Assembly: GCA_035772735.1 (NCBI GenBank)
Contig: JASDFA010000004.1
Span: 21,913,501 to 21,977,500 of the forward strand
From: Datura wrightii
Taxonomy: Eukaryota; Streptophyta; Magnoliopsida; Solanales; Solanaceae
Direction of reading: 5' to 3'
Length of the DNA stretch: 64,000 nt
Shown here: positions 10,059-20,780 of the stretch, one piece after another
Layout: the number at the start of each line of letters is the position of its first letter
Position numbering within the stretch: position 1 is the stretch's first letter
Notes under the pieces: generated by a model
Database searches by the model: none
Seen by the model: the letters and a program-made list of their open reading frames with translations, nothing else
Told to the model about the DNA's origin: nothing
Program-made: the position numbers and the translations under genes

Positions 10059-12407
10059 TCAATTCTCACGATCATTGTCCTCCCCCCAGTAGTGCTTACA
10101 CCTATCCGGTGGTCTTTCCATCAACTCTCGGGAATCATTCATCTGTTTAGCATTACCATGACCAATTACATTGATCACCGAAAGTTCTTCATTCACCATC
10201 GGGAGCTTGGGTGCTTTGTACACATCGAACACCTCTACCTTATCGTGTGCTCGCATTGTCAGTTGCCCCGCAGCTACGTCGATTAATGCTTTCCCGGTTG
10301 CCAAGAAGGGTCGTCCCAAAATAAATGGGACTTCCGCGTCTGGTTCAAAATCCAAAACAATAAAATCTACCGAAAAATTTAGGGAGCCCACTTGCACTAG
10401 AACATCCTCAACAATGCCATCCGGCCTAGCTAAGGATCGGTCCGCCAACTGCAAGATTACGGTTGTAGGTCTAGGACTCCCTAGACCCAATTTTCTGAAT
10501 ACCGATGATGGCATCAGATTTATGCTCGCTCCCAGGTCACACAATCCACGAGCTCGGATGCTCTGCCCAATAGTAAGCTGGATAGTAAAACTTCCAGGGT
10601 CTTTTAGTTTCATGGGCAGTCTATTTTGGATCCGGGAAGTGCACTCCTCCGTCAAAGCTACCGTGGCATACTCAGTCAAACGACTTTTGTTGGCCACGAT
10701 GTCTTTAATGTATTTGGCATATTTAGGCACTCCCTGCAAGACATCAACAAGAGGTAAGTTAACATGTACCTGTTTAAGCACCTCCATGAATTTCTTGAAA
10801 CACGCCTCCTCCTTGTGTTTCTTGAGTCGTTGAGGGAACGGGGGTGGAGGTCTTTTTGATTCAGCTTCTTTGGTTTTCCCCCTTTCCGAACTCTGCTCTC
10901 CCTCAACTTCTGCTGCTCCCAAATTTTGAGGTGGTCTTTCTGGTTCCACCTCCTTCAGCTGCAAACCACTCCTTGTGGTCACTGCATTTACCTGCTTCGG
11001 ATTTGGATCCGTGTCGCTCGGCAGTCCTCCTCTGGGCCTTGTATTTTGGGAACTAGCAAATTGCCCAAATTGATACTCAAGAGCCTTGGTCGCTAACTGG
11101 TTATTTTTCACTTCGGCTGCCAAATTAACATAGTCAGCCTGCAATTGCGCTTGATTAGCGATCATGGTCTTGAACATCTCCTCAATGCTGGGTGATGGTG
11201 GTGGAGGAGGGGCATTGTTATTTCTGAATTGAGATTGGTAGTTCTGTTGCCCTCCTTGATTCCTTTGCATACCCTGACCCGCACTTTGGCCTTGATGGTT
11301 GTTGCTACCCCATGAAAAATTTGGATGGTTCCTCCAATTTGAATTGTAGCTACTCCCATACTGCTGATGATTTCTCTGTGCATTGCCCACAAAGTTAACC
11401 GAATTAGGATTTGCTCCACAGCACTCAGCTGAGTGCTCACTGCTTCCACACACTTCACACCACATTTGCTGGACTGCATTAGCTGGGGCTGAAGGCTGGT
11501 TCAAAGTCATGTTGCTGAAGTGGTTGTTCAATTGATTCTGCAAGGCAGCTATCTGTGCAGCGATAGCTGTAAATCCATCCACTTCAAGCACTCCTGCTGC
11601 TTTCCTTGCTCCACCTCGTGATGAATCAGCATTCCATTTTGGATTGCCCTGTGAAATCCGGTTTAGCAAAGTGTACAGCTCCTCATAAGTCTTTTCCAGC
11701 GCTTGCCCTCCAGCTGCTGAATCTAGCAAAATTTTAGTATGGGGTTCCAAACCCTCAATAAATGTGTGTACCAACACCTCATTGGACTGATGATGATGAG
11801 GACAGTCCCGCAACATGGATTTAAATCTTTTCCAGGCTTGATACAAATTTTCTCCCTCCCTCTGTTTGAAACTAAGAATTTGACTTCTCAGTCTTGCTGT
11901 TTTACCAGAGGGAAAAAATCTTATCAAGAACTTTTGTGCAAGATCATCCCACGTTGAAATAGAATTTGGTGGCTCAGCTTTCAACCACCTCTTGGCTTCT
12001 CCGAGTAATGAGAACGGAAATAATGTAAGCCGAACATAATCAGGTGACACTCCAGCGGGTATATAAGTGTCACTTATCTCCAAAAAGTTTTGGAGATGCT
12101 GTTGTGGGTCTTCATGAGGGAGACCGGTAAATTGCCCGCTTGTGTGCAACAGTTGCACCATATTTTGCTTGAGTTCAAATCTCCCTCCAGGCTCTGGTTT
12201 GCGGATACTGGATGTTACATTGTTGGCATGTGGGATTGCCACCTCGCGAACCGGCCTTGCTGCTGCTTCTTCGGGCACTAACACTGCCCTCACAACCGGT
12301 GGATTTTGTTGCTCCATAATAGTCTGTCTGAGCAACTGCAGCTTTCTCTGTAGAGCTTCTCTCTGTTTACTATGAAATATACGTTCAGGCTCTATATAAG
12401 ATTCCAC
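10059..12407 (-). CDS. Gag-protease polyprotein of element A
   Basis: An uninterrupted frame of 782 codons. A retrotransposon Gag domain spans roughly residues 90-250 (FPFSLLGEAKRWLKAEPPNS, then FLIRFFPSGKTARLRSQI). A zinc-knuckle-like CX2CX4HX4C (CEVCGSSEHSAECC) is near 317, a proline-rich linker near 400, and a retropepsin-like aspartic protease at about 620-720 (CDLGASINLMP, then FILGRPFLATGKALIDV). The product would assemble particles and cleave itself. The frame stops after the protease where an autonomous Athila element would continue into reverse transcriptase. No ATG is present at the upstream end of the frame: codon 1 is GTG, preceded by in-frame stops. The first in-frame ATG is at 12317 (MEQQNPPVV), which I take as the likely start. 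About 90 percent identical by eye to the element B protein. Confidence 0.88.
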   Translation of the reverse strand: MESYIEPERIFHSKQREALQRKLQLLRQTIMEQQNPPVVRAVLVPEEAAARPVREVAIPHANNVTSSIRKPEPGGRFELKQNMVQLLHTSGQFTGLPHEDPQQHLQNFLEISDTYIPAGVSPDYVRLTLFPFSLLGEAKRWLKAEPPNSISTWDDLAQKFLIRFFPSGKTARLRSQILSFKQREGENLYQAWKRFKSMLRDCPHHHQSNEVLVHTFIEGLEPHTKILLDSAAGGQALEKTYEELYTLLNRISQGNPKWNADSSRGGARKAAGVLEVDGFTAIAAQIAALQNQLNNHFSNMTLNQPSAPANAVQQMWCEVCGSSEHSAECCGANPNSVNFVGNAQRNHQQYGSSYNSNWRNHPNFSWGSNNHQGQSAGQGMQRNQGGQQNYQSQFRNNNAPPPPPSPSIEEMFKTMIANQAQLQADYVNLAAEVKNNQLATKALEYQFGQFASSQNTRPRGGLPSDTDPNPKQVNAVTTRSGLQLKEVEPERPPQNLGAAEVEGEQSSERGKTKEAESKRPPPPFPQRLKKHKEEACFKKFMEVLKQVHVNLPLVDVLQGVPKYAKYIKDIVANKSRLTEYATVALTEECTSRIQNRLPMKLKDPGSFTIQLTIGQSIRARGLCDLGASINLMPSSVFRKLGLGSPRPTTVILQLADRSLARPDGIVEDVLVQVGSLNFSVDFIVLDFEPDAEVPFILGRPFLATGKALIDVAAGQLTMRAHDKVEVFDVYKAPKLPMVNEELSVINVIGHGNAKQMNDSRELMERPPDRCKHYWGEDNDREN

Positions 12408-12546
12408 CAGCTCTTTGTCTCTTGCCAGTGTTCACAGAAATCAAGTCTGCAAAATACAGGCTAAGACCAAGTTGTCAACACTTAAGAAAATAAAATAAAA
12501 ATACAGTAAATTTACACTTAATATAATTTCACCAATTGCCTAGTCT

Positions 12547-12563
12547 CCCCGGCAACGGCGCCA
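12547..12563 (-). promoter_or_regulatory. Element A primer binding site (tRNA-Asp)
   Basis: On the minus strand TGGCGCCGTTGCCGGGG, complementary to the 3' end of plant tRNA-Asp including CCA. It lies six bases inside the 5' LTR. This primer is typical of Athila-type elements. Confidence 0.9.
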
Positions 12564-12569
12564 AAAACT

Positions 12570-13991
12570 TGTTCGGTGCTTTGGTTGGGGTTAAAAATCG
12601 ACACGCAAGTGCACGTGGTCGAACAAGTAGTAAGTGGATTTAGTAAGCCAAGTATCGATCCACGGAGACTCTGGATAAGTGAAATTTGCTCAAGTATACT
12701 ATATTTTTACTTCTAAGTATGCTGACAACTAAACAACCAAAAAGTGAATAATTTGTTTTATAAACACTATACTAAAACTACTAACAATTATCTACTTTGA
12801 ATTTAAACTATGGATATGAGCATGCCGAGGTTAAAGAACATGTAATGAACTGATTATCATCATAAATTGGTTAATCTTTTCTTCCAGTTGCTAGCCAAGA
12901 ACATTAGCCAAGAGATTAAAACTCTCGTATTTAATCTCACTTAAGAATCATAAACCATCCGTCTACATTTCTGTGATCAAATGCAATTCATGACCTAGCA
13001 ATACAATTCCGGTTCCTAAATTGACTAATACGGCTTTCAAGTATATTTCTATCAGGAAAGCACATCAAAACTCAATTTTCCCAAATCAAGTAAAGAACAA
13101 TATCCTATTAATTCACAACTTTCTAATTTCGTTCTCTCGAGAGTGAAATCGGACTTTTTAGATATACATTAATGTAGGCCACACACCAATGCAGTAAGAA
13201 CAAGAATTAATAGAACAACATGGAAGAAAAAGATGAAAAACCATATAATTCAATAATCAAAATTCATCACAATTGTTCATAACCTCAGCAAGGAAGGGAA
13301 TTAGCCACTCATTTGTGGATTAATCATCCTAAAACAAGTGTTAATCATACAAACAATTGAATTAGAGAAGAAAGAAGGAGAGAAGAAACCCTAAACTTTT
13401 CGTCCCTCAACTGCCTGTAACCCACGTCCTTGCTCCACCAAGTCTGAATTATGAAAAATGAACCTAAGTGTTCTATTTATACTAGTGGGAATTTTTCTCG
13501 GAATAACAAGCAACGTGTCACGGAGTGCATCGCGGAGCACTGCCTCCGTGACACGGCGTGAACGCGGACCCTCACTGGAAATTAGGGATCCGGAAATAAA
13601 GCACCAACGTGGCACGGCGTGCAATGCGGAGGCTAGCCACCATGCCACGGAGCTGTCGCGAGCCTCCACTGGAAATTGTGAGATTTTTCACCCTCCAAGC
13701 AGAATGCCTCCGCGATGGCAGCGTGACACGGCTCCATCACGGAGCCCCTTTAATTTGTGCAGTCCAATGCCTTTTTCCGTGCTCGATTCCAAGTCCAACT
13801 CCGATATCCTCCAACATGCATTTTAGCTCTTCGAAATCACATTTTACCTACAAAACAATGCTAATCATGTTGGTTAGTATAAATTCATATTTTATTACCA
13901 CTTACATGAAAATGTATACACATTGCTAGATAGACAAGGCGAAAATGATACTTTTGAGTATCACTTGGGCATATAAATCTGCCCAAGATCA
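12570..13991 (-). repeat. Element A 5' LTR
   Basis: 1422 bp with TG/CA ends, next to the primer site on one side and the ATAGG target duplication (13992-13996) on the other. The TATA box is at 13474-13481. The palindromic repeat units are at 13511 and 13605, ending near 13747, upstream of the TATA box. Confidence 0.9.
13511..13747 (-). repeat. 95-bp palindromic repeat array in A 5' LTR (U3)
   Basis: Two units and a half unit like those at 6095-6335. The array ends about 30 bases before the TATA box at 13474-13481, the position of a promoter-proximal enhancer. Confidence 0.85.
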
Positions 13992-14069
13992 ATAGGCAGT
14001 CTGTTCAGCATTTGAATTCAACTGAATGCCTTCATTTCTTGCAGTTCCAAAATGACCTTCTGTTGTCAT
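13992..14069 (-). pseudogene. C1 gag N-terminus, separated by element A
   Basis: An ATG at 14069 (minus) opens a frame beginning MTTEGHFGTARNEGIQ that runs to the element A junction at 13992. Across the insertion, after removing A and one copy of the 5-bp duplication, it continues in frame into the gag sequence left of 5149. This short piece shows that A landed within the first 30 codons of gag. Confidence 0.75.
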
Positions 14070-14247
14070 TGTTACAACTCAATTCTGAATATTAGAACAC
14101 CAAAAGAGACTCTTGAATATTCAAGATTTTTTCAAGTAAGATCTTGAGTCTGAACTTGAACAAGCAGGAAAATTTAGAACAGAAATTAACCAGTAGAGAT
14201 GGTGAATTATGCATGAAAGAATGCAGAAGTTCTAAGCAGAATCTTGC

Positions 14248-14260
14248 TGCTCTGATACCA
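14248..14260 (-). promoter_or_regulatory. C1 primer binding site (tRNA-Met initiator type)
   Basis: On the minus strand the bases directly after the 5' LTR read TGGTATCAGAGCA, the standard plant copia primer site complementary to the 3' end of initiator tRNA-Met. The segment between it and the gag start (14070-14247) is untranslated leader. Confidence 0.88.
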
Positions 14261-14617
14261 TGTTAAGTTGTTGTGATCATCACCATTAGAAGTGTTATGA
14301 TGCAGAAGGGAGGAAGAGAAAAGATGGAGAGAGATAGTATAGAGAGAATGAATCAATGTAAAGAAAAATCATATTCAATGAATGATAGTATACATGATAG
14401 GCTGACTATATAGTATACAATTTAGACTTGGGAGTTAGTTAGTTAGTTTATAACTAACTGCCCTCTTAGTAACTAACACCTTAACTACTCGGTTGTTTGG
14501 ATATGAATGAAGTGTGTGGCTGACTATGCACACTGATCTTCTTACTGCTTTGATCTACTGCCTTCTCATCTCTTTTGCTCTCAATACTTCTTTGTTGCAA
14601 TCTTCCGTTAAAAAACA
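14261..14617 (-). repeat. C1 5' LTR
   Basis: The LTR begins on the window's plus strand with TGTTAAGTTG directly beside the primer site. It probably ends near 14617 (AAAAACA) or 14599 (TTGTTGCA). The outer boundary is uncertain because the partner LTR is outside the window. It resembles the C2 LTR in layout (purine-rich start, CTAACTAAC tracts) but is a different subfamily. Confidence 0.7.
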
Positions 14618-16085
14618 ATAGCATATTTATAGTTTTGTCATGGCTGAAATATATTCTTTGCGACTAACAAAAAAGAAAATTTAATTTTTTTGAAATTAAA
14701 ATGAAAGGCACATGAATTAATTAAATCCCCCTTCCCTCTAATTAAATACTTCTCATAAAATTTAGAGGTATACTTAACCCTTCTCACAAAATTTAAGGGT
14801 ATATATTCTTTTTCAAAACATGATTTTTTTTGTTTACCTTCTTTAATTCAAAAAATAATTAATTTGGACTTATTACTTTGATAAATCAAATTCTTTTTTC
14901 ATTCCTCTTCTTGTTAAACTACCATAGATACCCCCCCAAAATATCCTACGAAGTTGCAAAGAGTTAATTATAATTTGATTACAAAGGATTATTTGAAATA
15001 TTAATGAATCTTGATCTTGAGAGAATCTTCTTTAGTTTAAATCAATCTTTTGAGTTTCATCATTTGTCTAATCAAACTTATGTTCATCGTTAATGCCAAC
15101 ATGTAAATGAAATTCCTAATTTCTTGCTTTTTCTTCAACAATGAAAGCTACGGTGCTAATTAATAGTATTGCAAGATCCATAAAGGAATGCAAATGTGAG
15201 AAATGAAAATTAAAAAAAAATGAAAATTTAATAAACAGATTTCAAAATCGTGACTATTAGAATGGTAAGTGGCACGCTAAGTGGTGTTTGCTTCACTCAA
15301 ATGGCAGACAACACAAGATTCAAATAGTTGGGTCCCAATGACATGGATATTTTTATTCAAATAGTATAATAAACGGTTAAAATAAACATTTTTCAAAAGT
15401 AGATGAAAAAATTTAACCCTTTTCCCGTTAGTTAAATCCATGTGGCTTATGTTTTAATAAAAGATAATAGTTTTAAAGATTACTTTTTTTCATTTCCGTC
15501 AGTTAAAACAGATATATGAACTGCTTGTATGATAAGCATAGTATAAATAGATCACTTTTTTAGATGGAAGGTATATTTGTTTTAAATAGTATAATATAGA
15601 AATACTCAGATCGTTAAATCAAATCAATTAAATTAAATTTTATTAATTATAAAACACATTACATTCAATTAAAGATGGTTTTGATATCTTTATAATCAAA
15701 ATCTAAAGAGAATAATCACTATGTTCATGTCCAGCAATCAACAAATATTACAGACTTTGAATCGAAATTAACACACACGCATATCGAGAGAGAATATAAC
15801 GCTTACCTTTAATTTGGCTATGATTTTATAAAAATATATAGAATAAATATCATCAAAAATTCGCTATGATTTTTATTATACAACTTAGAGAAAAAATATA
15901 TATAGAATAAAGCTTACCAAAAAATTCGCTATGATTTTGTATAAATTAGAGAAAAAAACATTTGAATACTGCATTTTGTTCAAGCATACAACCTTGATAC
16001 CTTTTTTTTGTTAAATACACATACTATTGAGTGAGAACAATATCAAAAACAATGCAGAATATTGTAAGTTAGCAATCACCAAAAC

Positions 16086-16121
<36 letters not shown>
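16086..16121. repeat. (AAT)n microsatellite
   Basis: Twelve uninterrupted units of a TAA/AAT trinucleotide. Confidence 0.95.
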
Positions 16122-17397
16122 TCAAGAAAATCTTTTACCTATTGCCTAAATCCGATTAAATATTTATGATTCTTAATTACATTACAATGAATATACTTTT
16201 TCTGTTATTTCGTTTGCACCAAAAGATCGCCTCAGTAACAGATAATGAATTAATAATAGCACAAACTAGTTTGATAAAGTAGAAAGGTCCAAGAGTACAA
16301 AAATCTAGTATATATTGTAAATTTTTTATAAAGAAAAATAAATATGCGCGTTCACGCGCTCACACATATTAAGTCAGGATTAATTCAATTAATTTCTTTT
16401 TAAACTAAATTAATTATTTTTTTAAAATTTGATTTAGTTATCGATTTTACATAATCACGCCCAGGTATATGACTACCCTACTATGAAACAAAAATGAAAC
16501 ATTATCTTCTAAGTCTCTCCAACTTTTAATTGTCTTCTTGCCTCAGGCCCCTTCCATTAGGGAACACATTGCAATTATATTGTTTGAAAAAATCGTCCTA
16601 AAATCATAATTAAGTCAATAAAGAGCTATTTACTTTAATATTTCTATCAATCTCAATTTATGTGATACATTTTTTTTTAGTCAATTTTAAAAAGAATGAG
16701 ATATTTTTATATTTAGTAATAATTTAACTTTAAAATTGTTAAATTTTAGATTAAGTTTTAAAAATCTTTCCTTATATTTTAAACTTCGTGTTCGAGCAAA
16801 ATATGCAACAGACGAAGAAAATAAATACAATAAAAGACATACTTATAACTTGAACTAATGTACATTGCTGATTTGATTTTGCATGTCCGAGGATGTTTTT
16901 TCCTTCACTGTTAGCATCAAGAAACAATCATATATTAATAGAGTAACATTTAAAAATTGGTGATTTATAATATGTCATGTTTGAGTATAAAAGATCTTTT
17001 TTATTTTTGAAATAATAATGCATGCTTGCTAATTTATAGAAATGATAATTTATAAGAGAATTATGATTTTTTATCAACAGTGTCCGAAGATGAAATTTAT
17101 TTATTTATTTATCTATTTATGCATGCAGGATTAGCTGTTAAAACAAAGAAGGCAAGCTTTAGTTCAATTAAAATGGATAACAAGAATACTTTGTTTCCTA
17201 TTCATCATGAATTTCCAATTCAGTTATTAGGAATGTTATAATTGCAATTAATAAAGTTATTTAAAAAGCGATATATGATGGTGGAAGAAAAATATATAAT
17301 CTTTCAGAAAGACATAATACACATATTGTCAAGATATTTATAACATATTTCAGTATTTATATTAAGTAATATTTGTACATATTTCGTTTGATATATA

Positions 17398-17848
17398 ATT
17401 TATACTATATTAAAGGAATAAACGCCTTTAGAAATATTGATCAAATTTTTTGTCCTTCGTTAAAAACTCTATAATAAATAAAATTGTCATTTATTATTTT
17501 TTTTAAATAATTATTATCCTGATATTTAGGACTTTGAAATTAATAAAACTTTTAGCTGTTAAATCTTTACTTATTTGTTAAAAGTAAGAACTCTTAATAT
17601 TTAGTATTTTAAAATTGACTAAAATTTTGCTTCTTAAATATTTTCTTATTTGAACTGTATTAAAAGTCCTAACATTTAAGACTTTAAAATCAATTACAAT
17701 TCTGTTAAGTTATATTAATCCTTTCTTTATTAAACTAACCAATTATTCATCACAAATTTTTAACTCACGGTAAGAAAAAATAAATTAAAAAGTGTAATTT
17801 TATTATCCACTAATACATTGAACTCCTTCTTATTCTTTTTTATTTAAA

Positions 17849-17925
<77 letters not shown>

Positions 17926-19385
17926 TAGAAACACAATATATTTTAAGTTTTTTTCAATTAATCGAATGTTCTTGTTATTCACTCTTTTTAGTTAAATTTA
18001 CTCTATTTCTGTTGTTTCAATTTATGTGAAGGTGTTTGACTAAACACATAGATTACGAGAAGGAGGAAAAAATTGAGTTAAAATCATCTCATAAATGATA
18101 AAATAAAAAGTTTAAAATTAAGTTATTACTAGATATTCAAAATATGAAACCTCACAGCAAAATATCATTCACTTTTTTATCCTATTAAAAAATAGTTCAC
18201 ACTTGACAAAATAACTATTTAATTATTTTTTTAATATTTAAAAATCTAAAATTAACTCAATTCTATGTATTAAATTCTTCTTTATTTGAAAAAGTATAAA
18301 AAATATTAATATTTAGAAATTTAATCTATATGTATCTATCCATCTATCTATACTATATTAAAAGCATAAAGGCCATTAGAATTGTTGATTGAACTTTCTG
18401 CAAATAACTAAAAAAACTCTACAATAGATAAACTTATCATTTATTATTTTTTAATTAATTATTATTTAATTATCATTCTAATATTTAGGACTTTAAAATT
18501 AATTAAAGTTGTAACTATTAGATATTTATTTATTTGTAAAATGTAAGAACTCATAATATTTAGTACTTTAAAATTTACTAAAATTTTGCTTTTTAAATCT
18601 TTTTTATTTTCAAAAATCGTGTTTTGTCTAGATAAGGAGTTTTAACCTTTAGGATTTTAAAATTATTAATTTTTTTTAATCTTATATGAACTTATAAATT
18701 ATATTGATGAATACGATTTATATACACATTGGCGAAACAAGATTACAAATCTTTGATAGAACACGATTTATACATACCATGAAAAAGTGATTAATAAATC
18801 TCATAGCATGCGCTGTATAAATTGCGTTTAATGAGACAATTTGTAAATCACATTCATTGAGTGTAAATTGCATTCATCAAATACAATTTGTAAATGAGTG
18901 AATCGCACTAGTCTTTCATCTTATGCGATTTATATTCCTTCTTTTTCTTCTTTTTGTTTAAAATATTGGATAGTAAAAAAAATAGAAAAATAACATACTT
19001 TAAGTTGTTTCAATTAATCAAGTATTCTTGTTATTCACTTTCTTTAATTAAATCTACACCATTTCTTCTATTTTGATTTACGTTAAGATGTATGACTAAC
19101 TACATAGATTAAGAGAGAAAAAATTAAGTTGAAATCATCTCATAAAGGGTAAAATGAAAAGTTTAAAACTAAGTTATTGTAAAATATTTAAAAAGTTTCA
19201 TAACAAAATACCATTCACCTTTTTACCTTCTTAAAAATAAAGTTCACACTCGATAAAATAGTTATTTAATTAATTTTTAATATTCAAAATTTTAAAATTA
19301 ACTAAATTTTATGTATAAATCTTTTCTTATTTGAAATGTATAAAAAATATGAATATTTAGAAATTTAAAAGCGAGTAAGATTTTA
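17398..19385. repeat. Diverged tandem duplication, about 1 kb unit
   Basis: The first unit starts near 17398 (TATACTATATTAAAGGAATA) and the second near 18349 (TATACTATATTAAAAGCATA). Matching phrases then follow in the same order: GACTTTGAAATTAATAAA / GACTTTAAAATTAATTAA, TTCTTGTTATTCACT in both, AAATCATCTCATAAA in both, and TATTTAGAAATTTAA in both. The offset grows from about 950 to about 1055 because the second unit has extra sequence around 18690-18930. No coding content. Confidence 0.7.
17854..17925. repeat. (AT)n then (AC)n compound microsatellite
   Basis: About 29 AT units run directly into about 6 AC units. It lies in the first unit of the tandem duplication only. Confidence 0.95.
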
Positions 19386-19885
19386 TCTTTTAAGAAATGA
19401 TTACACGTTGAATAAAACTGTACTTATAATGCAAATCAATCTTATGTTTAGGACTTCTAAAATACAATATGAAAAATGGCAACCCAGTGCACAAAGCAAC
19501 TCATGTTAAGGGTCCGGAGAAAGATCGCAACCCAAAGAGTGTGATATAGACAGTCTGCTCTAATACAAGCATTAGTGGTTGCTTCCACTAATTTTTATGA
19601 GTCTTTTTAAATTAGTTTGGACGATCAATTATAAATAAATAAATAAATACGCTAGTGATATGATATCAATTTATTAGTGTCAAAACGAATAATTAATAAC
19701 TCATAATACGATTTCGTAAGTACTAATTGTTTAAACTAATAACTTATACTATATGTTCTATTCTACAATACAATTTTGTATTACAATGTGTCTTCATAAT
19801 GCTAATATTTATTTTAAATATTAATAGTGAAGTAATACAATTTTTATAATAATTAACATGAAATATACATATGATGCATATTTTT

Positions 19886-20780
19886 TTAAAAAAAATGGTC
19901 GGCTGGCCTTATTTTATTAAAAGAAGAAGAAGCAAGTATAGTACAAGACCCTAGAACATCAGCAATGTGTAGAAAAAGAGGAAATGAAAAGACAGACTCT
20001 TCTCTCCTCCTCTTCCTCAGCTCTACCGCCATCCCCAATATCTCCCTGCTTTGTTCCCTATGCGGCTACTCGTCCTTGCCGGTAACTAAGCTCAAACTAC
20101 CAAACGGTAATTCTGATTCTCTGTATTCTTTGTCCTCATTATCTCTGGTGCGAGCTTTTGCTAACTATAAACTTTGTGCATGTACCCCATCTTTGAGGAT
20201 TTGAGTTTAGCACCTCGCTCATCAACTCCGGGTAATAGATCTGCTTGTCCTTTGCTATACCCTTCTTGTTTTGATCGTCTATTAAGAGTCTTTCACAAAT
20301 TGAACCTCGTCAGAGGTTGATACCACACGTAGGATAGACTTTCAGTAGACAATCTATCAAGAAGTTTAGCTTCATATTATAGACCAAATCTGTATTTGTT
20401 TCTGTTAGCCAAACTATTTTTGTAATGTCTTGATTTTATACCATATGTGGATATCTCAAGCTCTCACCAGGTACAATGATATCAAAGTCAAACTGAAATT
20501 CTTTCAGACATTACAAAATTAGTTTACCCTTCAGATTAACGTTATTTTCTATACCTAATGAATTAGGGTAACATGATCTTGTAATCATATTTTCGCTTAT
20601 CTGAACAACAAATTACTTACTACAGTTGTAAGCATTTCGATGTTTGAGTGTACATTAATACTACCTTGGATAAATCACCTCTGTACTGATTTTGTTCTGA
20701 TATATATGGTATTTGAGATTGTCTGAGTTAATAATCCTCCTTCCTGTGATTGGTACATCTTGGAATGAATTGAATGTGAG
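19886..20780 (-). other. LINE-1 3' UTR
   Basis: It shares phrases with the 3' region of LINE-2, such as ATGGTC...GGCCTTATT at the tip and TTGAACCTC...TTGATACCACA near 20300 (TTAATACCACA near 56500). The plus-strand open frame at 19965-20204 falls here and is antisense to the UTR. Confidence 0.65.

Larger units (their letters stand above)
5150..13991 (-). mobile_element. Element A: non-autonomous Athila-like LTR retrotransposon (gag-protease plus accessory ORF)
   Basis: The element has two LTRs (12570-13991 as 5', 5150-6576 as 3'), a tRNA-Asp primer site, a polypurine tract and a 5-bp target duplication ATAGG on both sides. Read on the minus strand, the inside carries a gag-protease frame, a short conserved block, a pair of 95-bp palindromic repeats, a promoter-like exon, an intron and an accessory ORF. 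No reverse transcriptase, RNase H or integrase motif is present in any frame of the 5993-bp interior. The gag and protease type and the tRNA-Asp primer are those of the Athila/Tat lineage. The organisation resembles the published TR-GAG class (LTR elements coding only Gag), but with an extra ORF. Its LTRs differ at roughly 30 places by eye, so it is somewhat older than element B. Confidence 0.85.
2242..14617 (-). mobile_element. Ty1/copia retrotransposon C1, partial and interrupted by element A
   Basis: Read on the minus strand, the element runs 5' LTR (14617-14261), primer site, gag start (14069), then element A (13991-5150), the rest of gag, protease, integrase and the first residues of reverse transcriptase, where the chromovirus LTR cuts it at 2242. 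The remaining pol and the 3' LTR lie outside the window. The insertion of A duplicated five bases (ATAGG at 5145-5149 and 13992-13996). Removing A and one copy brings the gag frame back together, which confirms the reading. The element has several stops and frameshifts and is dead. Confidence 0.88.
14618..19885. other. AT-rich non-coding stretch
   Basis: I find no gene, no RNA gene and no complete transposon. It contains poly-A/T tracts, a trinucleotide run, a dinucleotide run and a diverged tandem duplication of about 1 kb. Phrases such as CTCAATTTATGTGATACA (near 16660) and CAATTTATGTGAAGGTGTTT (near 18020) resemble ends of small Stowaway-like elements common in Solanaceae, but I cannot define their limits. 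Confidence 0.6.

Noticed and set aside
10171..10833. 220-codon plus-strand frame (and 26069-26575, 28307-28576)
   Set aside because: Antisense shadows of the Gag-protease or accessory ORF on the minus strand, with no own motifs.
12547..12563. Possible tRNA-Asp gene fragment
   Set aside because: Only the terminal 17 bases match, and they lie exactly at the LTR edge, so it is the primer binding site. The same holds for 30496-30512.
19965..20204. 79-codon plus-strand frame that could be a small host gene
   Set aside because: It lies in the LINE-1 3' UTR on the opposite strand and has no conserved counterpart in LINE-2.
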